Below the pieces are notes generated by a model, which was not told where the DNA came from, did not search any database, and saw nothing but the letters and a program-made list of their open reading frames with translations. The position numbers and the translations under genes are program-made. Source: Acidobacteriota bacterium (GTDB lineage: Bacteria; Acidobacteriota; Terriglobia; Versatilivoradales; Versatilivoraceae). From it: a DNA stretch of 14,521 nucleotides. Of this stretch, positions 7,706-13,828 are shown piece after piece (position 1 is the stretch's first letter; every line of letters begins with the position of its first letter). Where the stretch lies: the NCBI GenBank assembly GCA_026706225.1, contig JAPOZE010000382.1:1-14521 (forward strand). The letters run 5' to 3'.

Positions 7706-8611
7706 ATGGCAGACGATCTGAAAGAGCAGAAACCGGCGGGAAAGGGGGCGGCCCTGATCGACGGCGTCCTGAAGGAGGTCAAGAACCTCAAGGACAAGGC
7801 CCTGGACGATGTCCAGTCGCTCAAGAAACCGCAGAAGACCCAACTCTACAAGTCGATCTTCCGGGTGACCCACGACGAGAAGCCGCGCAATCGCGCGCTG
7901 GGGATCCTGTCCAACGTCTTCCTGCATCTGCACCCCGCCAAGATCAACCGCGACGCCGTCGCCTACAACTACACCTGGGGCATGGGAGGGATCACCTTCT
8001 ACCTGTTCATCGTGTTGACCTTCACCGGCGTTCTGCTGATGTTCTACTACCACCCCACCAAGGTGCAGGCCTTCCGGGACATTCTCTACCTGGAACACGA
8101 CGTTCCTTTTGGGAAGCTCTTGAGAAACATGCACCGATGGGCCGCCCACCTGATGATTATCACGGTCTGGCTGCACATGTTCAGGGTCTTCCTGACGGGC
8201 TCCTACAAGAAGCCACGGGAGTTCAACTGGATGGTGGGCGTGATTCTGATGCTGCTCACCATGCTGCTTTCCTTTACCGGATACCTGTTGCCGGACGATC
8301 AGCTCGGTTTCTGGGCGGTCACCGTAGGAACCAACATGGCGCGGGCGACGCCCTTGCTGGGGCACGAGGGTCCGTTGGGACCGGAGCTCGGCATGACCGC
8401 CTTCAACGACGTTCGCTTTGCTCTGCTGGGGGGCTCCATCGTGGACTCCAACGCGCTGTTGCGCGCCTACATCTGGCACTGCATCGCCATTCCCCTGATC
8501 GCGGGGATATTCATGGCCGTTCACTTCTGGAGAGTCCGCAAGGACGGCGGCATCTCGGGACCGTCTCCCGTGATGCTGGAATCCGAAATCAAGGAGCCGC
8601 GAAGGTTCTGA
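7706..8611 (+). CDS. Cytochrome b, N-terminal half (cytochrome b6-like subunit of the bc complex)
   Basis: Membrane subunit that carries both b hemes and part of the quinol sites. The 301-residue protein has four core membrane helices (about 93-115, 145-165, 176-196, 255-275). The heme ligands are His143 and His157 in the second helix (HRWAAHLMIITVWLHMFRVF) and His258 and His273 in the fourth (WHCIAIPLIAGIFMAVHFWR). The spacings of 14 and 15 match the b6 type. Other family motifs are FLTGSYKKPREFNW and GYLLPDDQLGFWAV. The cysteine that binds the extra heme in b6f complexes aligns with Gly92, so that heme is probably absent. A charged 85-residue N-terminal extension precedes the core. GAGGAG lies seven bases before the ATG. 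The C-terminal half of cytochrome b is the next gene. Confidence 0.95.
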   Translation: MADDLKEQKPAGKGAALIDGVLKEVKNLKDKALDDVQSLKKPQKTQLYKSIFRVTHDEKPRNRALGILSNVFLHLHPAKINRDAVAYNYTWGMGGITFYLFIVLTFTGVLLMFYYHPTKVQAFRDILYLEHDVPFGKLLRNMHRWAAHLMIITVWLHMFRVFLTGSYKKPREFNWMVGVILMLLTMLLSFTGYLLPDDQLGFWAVTVGTNMARATPLLGHEGPLGPELGMTAFNDVRFALLGGSIVDSNALLRAYIWHCIAIPLIAGIFMAVHFWRVRKDGGISGPSPVMLESEIKEPRRF

Positions 8612-8672
8612 GCGTTCGTTGGTGCGGCGATCGTTCGAGGGCCCGCTACCGGGAACGGCTCGAAAAAGGATA

Positions 8673-8678
8673 AGGAGG
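8673..8678 (+). promoter_or_regulatory. Ribosome binding site that fixes a GTG start
   Basis: AGGAGG lies six bases before GTG at 8685. It decides against the upstream in-frame TTG at 8619, which lacks such a site and would add 22 basic residues unlike the family. Confidence 0.75.
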
Positions 8679-8684
8679 AAATCA

Positions 8685-9620
8685 GTGGATTGGGTTCAGC
8701 TCTGGGAAATCACCACCCTGCCCGACAATGTTCCAATCGTCCTGCTCATCCTGGTCATCCCTTTTTACGCCTGGTACGGCTTCCGGCAGGCGTTCGCCAA
8801 CGACCGGCTGATCGACAGGCTGGAATCCGACCCTGAGATGGCCAAGACCCACCACCGCAAGACGCAACCCTGGAAACCGGGCTGGGCTCGGGAAGTTCAG
8901 GTCTGGCCCTACCTGTTGCGCATGGAGTTTCTGGTTGCCATCATCGTCACCTTCATTCTGATGGTGTGGTCGATTACCCTGGATGCGCCTCTGGAAGAGC
9001 CGGCCAATCCCTCCCTGACCATGAACCCGGCAAAAGCGCCCTGGTACTTTCTGGGGCTGCAGGAGATGCTGGTCTATTTCGATCCCTGGATGGCCGGCGT
9101 GGTGCTGCCGACCCTGATTCTGGTGGGGCTCATGGTGATTCCCTACATGGATACCAACCCGCTGGGGAACGGCTATTACACCTACAAGCAGCGGAAGTTC
9201 GCCATTTGGGCCTTCTGCTTCGGCTTTATCGTGTTGTGGTTGTCGATGGTGGTCATTGGCACATTCATTCGGGGGCCGGGTTGGATCTGGTTCTGGCCGG
9301 GCCAGACCTGGGACCACAACAAGCTCATCTTCGAAGCCAATCGGGATCTGCCGGACATGTTCGGCATCACCAGCATGCTGGGCAAGAGCCTCTTCGGGGC
9401 GGCAGTGGTCGGCGTGTTTGCCGTGGTGACCGCCCTGGGAGTGCACAAGCTGTTTACCTGGAATGCGTTCAACCGGAAAATCTACAGTCGAATGAGCTTG
9501 ATTCAGTACCTCCTCCTGCAGTTTTTCCTGGTCACCATGATGCTCTTGCCGGCCAAGATGGTGGCGCGACTGCTTTTTCGGATCAAGTACGTGTGGGTTA
9601 CTCCCTGGTTCAATATCTAG
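8685..9620 (+). CDS. Cytochrome b, C-terminal half (extended subunit IV-like protein)
   Basis: Completes the cytochrome b core and contributes to the quinol oxidation site. The 311-residue protein (GTG start) is about twice the length of PetD, which has about 160 residues and three helices. I count six membrane helices (about 14-35, 78-99, 135-155, 172-194, 235-256, 272-298). NPAKAPWYFLGLQEMLVYFD (114-133) aligns with the PEWY region but reads APWY at 118-121, lacking the usual glutamate. WMAGVVLPTL and DTNPL follow as in other bacterial subunit IV proteins. The extra C-terminal helices and a Trp-rich loop (GPGWIWFWPGQTWD, 197-210) are not part of the PetD core. The TAG stop lies inside the first heptamer of the repeat that follows. 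Probably cotranscribed with the preceding cytochrome b gene (73-base gap). Confidence 0.92.
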   Translation: MDWVQLWEITTLPDNVPIVLLILVIPFYAWYGFRQAFANDRLIDRLESDPEMAKTHHRKTQPWKPGWAREVQVWPYLLRMEFLVAIIVTFILMVWSITLDAPLEEPANPSLTMNPAKAPWYFLGLQEMLVYFDPWMAGVVLPTLILVGLMVIPYMDTNPLGNGYYTYKQRKFAIWAFCFGFIVLWLSMVVIGTFIRGPGWIWFWPGQTWDHNKLIFEANRDLPDMFGITSMLGKSLFGAAVVGVFAVVTALGVHKLFTWNAFNRKIYSRMSLIQYLLLQFFLVTMMLLPAKMVARLLFRIKYVWVTPWFNI

Positions 9621-9655
9621 TGGCCAGTGGCTAGTGGTCAGTGATCAGTGGCTGG
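9617..9655. repeat. Tandem heptamer array, left arm of an inverted-repeat element
   Basis: Five 7-base units run in register from 9617: CTAGTGG, CCAGTGG, CTAGTGG, TCAGTGA, TCAGTGG, followed by a partial CTGG. The consensus is YYAGTGR. The first unit contains the TAG stop of the preceding gene. Related units in inverted orientation lie at 9755-9779. Confidence 0.75.
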
Positions 9656-9779
9656 ACTGCTTCAGAGACCGTAACCTTTTTCAAATGAGTCAAGTTTCGC
9701 GGATCGCGAATTGTAGATTTTGGATTTGAGGAATATTCGACAACTTAGGTCGGAACTAATCACAAACCACTAACCACTG
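9625..9779. mobile_element. MITE- or REP-like 155-base inverted-repeat element
   Basis: The 25 bases at 9625-9649 and the reverse complement of 9755-9779 agree at 21 of 25 positions. Between the arms is A+T-rich DNA with a perfect hairpin, TTCGCG-GAT-CGCGAA (9696-9710), whose centre (9703) lies within one base of the element's centre (9702). Inverted ends, a central palindrome and no coding capacity resemble a MITE or a REP-type intergenic element. No target-site duplication is evident, and no transposase is in the window. It sits between two genes of one apparent operon and may affect the transcript's folding or stability. Confidence 0.5.
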
Positions 9780-9785
9780 TTTTTC

Positions 9786-9791
9786 AAGGAG
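9786..9791 (+). promoter_or_regulatory. Ribosome binding site for the octaheme cytochrome gene
   Basis: AAGGAG lies six bases upstream of the GTG start at 9798 and just outside the right arm of the inverted-repeat element, so the element ends without disturbing translation initiation. Confidence 0.7.
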
Positions 9792-9797
9792 AAATCG

Positions 9798-12700
9798 GTG
9801 CCGAAGAAACCCCCGGTTGGAGACGATCCGGTCCTCAACCGATCCCTCGGTCGCATTCTTTTGATCTCATCTCTGCTGATGATCGTCTCTCTCCTGTGGG
9901 CTTTGTACGACGAGACCTACGGCCTCAGACCCTGGAAGGACTACCAGAAGCGCTTCGTCAGCCTGTACAGCCGGCACCTGAGGCGGATCCAGCCGACCCA
10001 GGCCCGGGCCGAGCAGGCCGTCCTCCAATCCGCGGAGTACAAGAAGCTGAGTAACGCGGTCACCAAGGCCGAGGATTCGATCGCTCCTCGGATCTCCGAT
10101 CTGGACCGCGAGACCAACCGGATCGTCGGCCGGCGGTTGAGCGTCATTACCGAGCCCTTCGCCATCACCCGCAGCGAGATCGCAGCCCTCATCTACCAGA
10201 TCGAAACCTCCGGCAGCCAGAGTGAAAAAGAGGCGCTGCAGCGGGAGATCGATGCCATCAAGGCCCGGGAGGTAACCCTGAAGCTGGCTTCCGCCAACGG
10301 TCCCGGGGAGGTAGTGGAGAAGGAGGAACGCTTCAATTTCGACCAGTTGGAAGCGGAGTTCAACCGGTTGCAGGCCAGGCGGGCCGAGCTGGGAGCGCAG
10401 CGGGCGGAGCTGGTGAAGCCCTCCAACGAGCTGCGAGGGGAGAGGGATACCCTGCTTGGCGACCGCCTCATCGGCTTGACCGCCTCTCAGGTCCGGGGCC
10501 TGCGAGCCAGGATGCGCAACTTCGAGCTGGGGATCCGGCAGATCCACGTGGCCGAGGTGGACCTGGTGGACCGGTGCGAGTCCTGTCACCTGGGCATCCG
10601 GGAGCCGGTGGTGCTGACCAAGGCCGACATGGGGGGCCACGAAGTGTTCGTCAGCCACCCCAATCCCGCCCTGCTGGCCTTGCACGATCCGGAGCAGTTC
10701 GGTTGCTCCACCTGCCATCACGGCAATGGAAGGGCGACCACCAGTGTCCGCAAGGGCCACGGGCGCCACAAGTACTGGTTGTGGCCGCTGTTCTACAAGG
10801 AGAATTTCGAGGCGGGCTGCCACCAGTGCCACGCCCAGGACCTGGTGCTCGATCACGCCGACGTCCTGAACCGGGGGAAAGAGATCTACTACGTCGAGGG
10901 ATGCGCGGGTTGCCATCGTTTCGAGGGATTCGACACCGAGGTCGAGGCGCTGACCGAGGTCCAGTCCTCCATTCACGCCTTGGTGGAGGACCGGAAGGAG
11001 ATGGGCAAGGAGATCGAGCAGAGCGTTCTGGCCGGCGACAACGCCCAGGACAACGCCGAAGCCCAGCGGTTCTATGCCCGCGCGGACCAGCTCAAGCAGC
11101 AGATCAGCAACCTGGACCACGAAATGGAGCGCCTGGAGGTGCGTTCCGCCGACCTGCAGATCGAACAGAAAAAGATCGGGCCCAGCTTGAAGGAGGTCCG
11201 CTTCAAGATGCGCAAGGAGTGGATCCCGGTCTGGCTGGAAAATCCGCACAGCTACCGGCCCTCCACCAAGATGCCGGCTTTTCGCCTGGACGAGGGGCAG
11301 CGCCGCGCCATTGCCGCCTTCGTCTGGCAGACCGGGGTCGAAGGGGAATTGCCCAGCCAGCGCCCGGGGAATGCCGTTCGGGGCAAGGAGCTGTTCGAGA
11401 CCCGGGGCTGCATGGGCTGCCACGCCGTGGGCGAAGGGGATGAGGCCCAGGGAAGCTCCTTCGCGGCCAACTTGTCGCGGGTGGGGGAGAAGGTGCACTA
11501 CGACTACCTAGTCCCCTGGATCCACAACCCCCAGGAGCGCCAGCCGCTGTCGGTCATGCCCAGCCTGCGGCTCAGCCTGCAGGAAACCCGGGACATCGCC
11601 AGCTACCTGCTGACGCTCAAACAGGCCGACGCCTCCTATCCCGATGCCGACTACCTGGACGATCCTGCGCTCAAGAGCGAAGGATTCATGTGGGTCAAGC
11701 ATTTCGGCTGCGCCGGTTGCCACGAAATTTCCGGTTTCGAGGAGGAAGGGCGCATCGGAACGGAGTTGACCCGCGAGGGCAGCAAACCCATCGAGCGGCT
11801 GGATTTCGCCTTGCTGACCCACGAGGCCAAGCATGACGGCTGGTACAACCACAAGGGCTTCTTCGAGCGCAAGCTGAAAGACCCGGCCATCTTCGACCAG
11901 GGCAAGATCAAGACCCCTCTCGAAAAGCTCCGGATGCCGAATTTCAAGCTGACCGACGAGGAAATCACGGCCTTGACCACCTTTCTGCTGGGGAGCGTCG
12001 ACTCCACCCTGCCGGAACATTTCTTCTACGTTCCCGGCGACAGGGGGCAGGATATTCGGGAAGGCTGGTGGCTGGTGAAGCGCTACAACTGCATGGGCTG
12101 TCACCAGGTGCGGCCCGGACAGCAGTCCGACCTTTCGGGGATGGCCCGCTATCAGGACCCGGATTTGAAGGAGCAGCTTCCGCCGACTCTGGTCGGCCAG
12201 GGCGCCCGGGTGGACCCGGACTGGCTGGCGCGTTTTCTCAGGAACCCGGCCATGGACGCCCAGCGCACCGACCGCAACGGCGTGCGCGGCTATCTCCACG
12301 CCCGCATGCCCACCTTCCGTTTCTCCGACAGCCAGATTCAGAAGATCGTGCGCTTCTTCGAAGCCCTGGCGGCTCAGGACCGGCCCTACATTCCAACCCG
12401 ACTGGAACCGCTCAGCAACCGGGAGCTCGAACTGGCCCGGCAGCTCTTCACCTCCAAGGCGGCGCCCTGCCTGAGGTGTCACGCCACCGGGAACCCGGCT
12501 CACGACCGCAACGCCACCGCGCCCAATTTCCTGTTGGCCAAGGAAAGGCTGAAGCCCGGCTGGACCGAACGGTGGATGGTGGCGCCGGAAATGATCGCTC
12601 CGGGCACGGCCATGCCCTCCGGACTGTTCCAGAGGGATGGCGAGCGCTGGGTCTTTGCCGGGTCGCTGCCTCCCGCCTTCAGGGACTACAGCAAGGACCA

Positions 12701-12803
12701 CGCCGAACTGCTGGTGCGCTACATGTTCCAGTTGACGCCTCAGGAACAGCGCCGGCTGATGTCGCGGATGCCCGCGGCGGCAACCCGGGTGGCCAGCCGT
12801 TAG
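9798..12803 (+). CDS. Membrane-anchored octaheme cytochrome c of the bc complex
   Basis: A 1001-residue protein that probably accepts electrons from the Rieske protein in place of cytochrome c1. One N-terminal membrane helix (about 18-36) anchors it, with the rest in the periplasm. A long helical, charged stalk (about 45-250) leads to eight CXXCH motifs: CESCH 260, CSTCH 303, CHQCH 341, CAGCH 369, CMGCH 538, CAGCH 638, CMGCH 765 and CLRCH 891. Hemes 1-3 are closely packed and lack methionine loops. Hemes 4-8 each precede a likely Met ligand in an MP motif (Met492, 587, 713, 837, 939), as in class I cytochrome c domains, so the C-terminal two-thirds looks like five such domains in series. In the heme 4 domain a second coiled coil (about 380-470) is inserted between the heme motif and Met492. 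The order of hemes suggests a wire toward a soluble carrier or oxidase, which is inference. Confidence 0.93.
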   Translation: MPKKPPVGDDPVLNRSLGRILLISSLLMIVSLLWALYDETYGLRPWKDYQKRFVSLYSRHLRRIQPTQARAEQAVLQSAEYKKLSNAVTKAEDSIAPRISDLDRETNRIVGRRLSVITEPFAITRSEIAALIYQIETSGSQSEKEALQREIDAIKAREVTLKLASANGPGEVVEKEERFNFDQLEAEFNRLQARRAELGAQRAELVKPSNELRGERDTLLGDRLIGLTASQVRGLRARMRNFELGIRQIHVAEVDLVDRCESCHLGIREPVVLTKADMGGHEVFVSHPNPALLALHDPEQFGCSTCHHGNGRATTSVRKGHGRHKYWLWPLFYKENFEAGCHQCHAQDLVLDHADVLNRGKEIYYVEGCAGCHRFEGFDTEVEALTEVQSSIHALVEDRKEMGKEIEQSVLAGDNAQDNAEAQRFYARADQLKQQISNLDHEMERLEVRSADLQIEQKKIGPSLKEVRFKMRKEWIPVWLENPHSYRPSTKMPAFRLDEGQRRAIAAFVWQTGVEGELPSQRPGNAVRGKELFETRGCMGCHAVGEGDEAQGSSFAANLSRVGEKVHYDYLVPWIHNPQERQPLSVMPSLRLSLQETRDIASYLLTLKQADASYPDADYLDDPALKSEGFMWVKHFGCAGCHEISGFEEEGRIGTELTREGSKPIERLDFALLTHEAKHDGWYNHKGFFERKLKDPAIFDQGKIKTPLEKLRMPNFKLTDEEITALTTFLLGSVDSTLPEHFFYVPGDRGQDIREGWWLVKRYNCMGCHQVRPGQQSDLSGMARYQDPDLKEQLPPTLVGQGARVDPDWLARFLRNPAMDAQRTDRNGVRGYLHARMPTFRFSDSQIQKIVRFFEALAAQDRPYIPTRLEPLSNRELELARQLFTSKAAPCLRCHATGNPAHDRNATAPNFLLAKERLKPGWTERWMVAPEMIAPGTAMPSGLFQRDGERWVFAGSLPPAFRDYSKDHAELLVRYMFQLTPQEQRRLMSRMPAAATRVASR

Positions 12804-12810
12804 CCGGGCG

Positions 12811-12849
12811 CCGGGCAATCGCCCGGACCGCCCTCGAATTTGAGGGCGG
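12811..12849. terminator. Two adjacent GC-rich hairpins after the octaheme gene
   Basis: CCGGGC-AATC-GCCCGG (12811-12826) is followed one base later by CCGCCCTC-GAATTT-GAGGGCGG (12828-12849), an 8-pair perfect stem. No T-run follows, so this is not a canonical intrinsic terminator. It could be a partial terminator, an mRNA-end stabiliser or a processing site between the bc genes and the copper lipoprotein gene. Confidence 0.35.
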
Positions 12850-12853
12850 GAAG

Positions 12854-12862
12854 TGTTACATT
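12854..12862 (+). promoter_or_regulatory. Possible extended -10 promoter for the cupredoxin gene
   Basis: TGTTACATT fits an extended -10 (TGn followed by TACATT, five of six to consensus). No -35 is recognisable at the right distance, where hairpin sequence lies instead. If real, transcription would start about 75 bases before the ATG at 12943, allowing expression separate from the upstream bc genes. Confidence 0.22.
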
Positions 12863-12942
12863 AATCATCGGGTGATGGGGTAGCCGCTCCCCCGGTCCTG
12901 CTCCGACCCCAACTTTATTATCTTCTGGTCAGAGAGGTCCTT

Positions 12943-13746
12943 ATGATGCGTTTGAAGAACACCCTGTGCTTGCCCGTTGCGCTGTTGGCGGCTCTCTTTG
13001 CGGGGGCCTGCGGCAGCGTCGATATCGACGATGAAGATCTGGACGAAGTCGACGGCGCCGCATCTGCGGCAGTGGTCACCCGGGTGGATCCCGCCACCGC
13101 GGCCACGGTCAACGGCAAGGTCTACTTCGAAGGCGACCTGCCCAGGGCCAGGCGGCTGGCCATGGACGCCGAACCGGCTTGCGCCGGCCTGCACACCAAG
13201 CCCGTCTACTCCGAAGTGGTGGTTCCCAACGACAACAAGACGCTGAGGCACGTCTTCGTGTACGTCAAGGAGGGCCTGGAGGGCATGAAGTTCGAGACGC
13301 CCGCGGAACCGGCAATCCTGGATCAGAAGGGGTGTATCTACCTGCCCCACATGCTGGGCGTTCAGATCAATCAGCCGGTCAGAATCCTGAACAGCGATCC
13401 CACCACCCACAACGTCCATCCGACTCCCAGGAACAATCGCGAGTGGAACGAATCCATGGCTCCCAACGTACCGCCGAAGATGAAAAAGTTTCCTCGCGAG
13501 GAGGTCATGATCCCGGTCAAGTGCAACGTCCATCCCTGGATGAAGAGCTATATCGGCGTTTTGCCGCACCCGTTCTTCTCGGTGACCGGCGCGGATGGCT
13601 CGTTCGAGATCATGGGATTGCCTCCCGGCGAGTACACGATCGGGATCTGGCACGAGTTCCTGAAAGAGGGCGTTACCACCCACAAGGTCACTCTGGCTGC
13701 CAGCGAGTCCAAATCGGTAGATTTCACCCTGAAGCAGGCTTCCTGA
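12943..13746 (+). CDS. Cupredoxin-like lipoprotein (probable periplasmic copper electron carrier)
   Basis: A 267-residue exported protein. The N terminus (MMRLKN, a hydrophobic stretch, then LFAGACGS) is a probable lipoprotein signal with the modified cysteine at about residue 23, followed by an acidic linker (DDEDLDEVDG). The body begins with a GKVYFEGDLP strand typical of carboxypeptidase-regulatory-like beta-sandwiches. It ends with GADGSFEIMGLPPGEYTIGI, also typical of that fold. Between them are candidate type 1 copper ligands: His156 in NSDPTTHNVHP, then CNVHPWM with Cys194, His197 and Met200 in the C-x2-H-x2-M spacing of blue copper proteins. Position between the octaheme cytochrome and heme A synthase suggests electron transfer in the periplasm, perhaps to a terminal oxidase. 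Its redox role is inferred. Two ATG codons (12943, 12946) follow AGAGAGG, and either may be the start. Confidence 0.82.
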   Translation: MMRLKNTLCLPVALLAALFAGACGSVDIDDEDLDEVDGAASAAVVTRVDPATAATVNGKVYFEGDLPRARRLAMDAEPACAGLHTKPVYSEVVVPNDNKTLRHVFVYVKEGLEGMKFETPAEPAILDQKGCIYLPHMLGVQINQPVRILNSDPTTHNVHPTPRNNREWNESMAPNVPPKMKKFPREEVMIPVKCNVHPWMKSYIGVLPHPFFSVTGADGSFEIMGLPPGEYTIGIWHEFLKEGVTTHKVTLAASESKSVDFTLKQAS

Positions 13747-13828
13747 GACCCACGAATTTCCAGAAGCCGGCTTCTCCAAGAGGGCATCGGTGTGGAATCC
13801 ATCATCCCGCGGGCCCGCTGAATTCCTG

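Noticed and set aside
8619..8684. TTG at 8619 as the start of the cytochrome b C-terminal subunit
   Set aside because: It would add 22 basic residues without a ribosome site, whereas GTG at 8685 has AGGAGG six bases upstream.
9617..9779. CRISPR array suggested by repeated TAGTGG units
   Set aside because: The units are 7 bases long, directly adjacent without spacers, and reversed on the right side, so they form an inverted-repeat element.
9867..11498. Long minus-strand open frame (543 codons) opposite the octaheme cytochrome gene
   Set aside because: It is antisense to a gene with eight CXXCH motifs, has no recognisable domain, and results from GC-rich codon bias. The same holds for 11508-12818.
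13762..13775. Perfect 14-base palindrome AGAAGCCGGCTTCT upstream of ctaA as an operator
   Set aside because: Short GC-rich palindromes are expected by chance here, and no second copy or overlapping promoter was seen.
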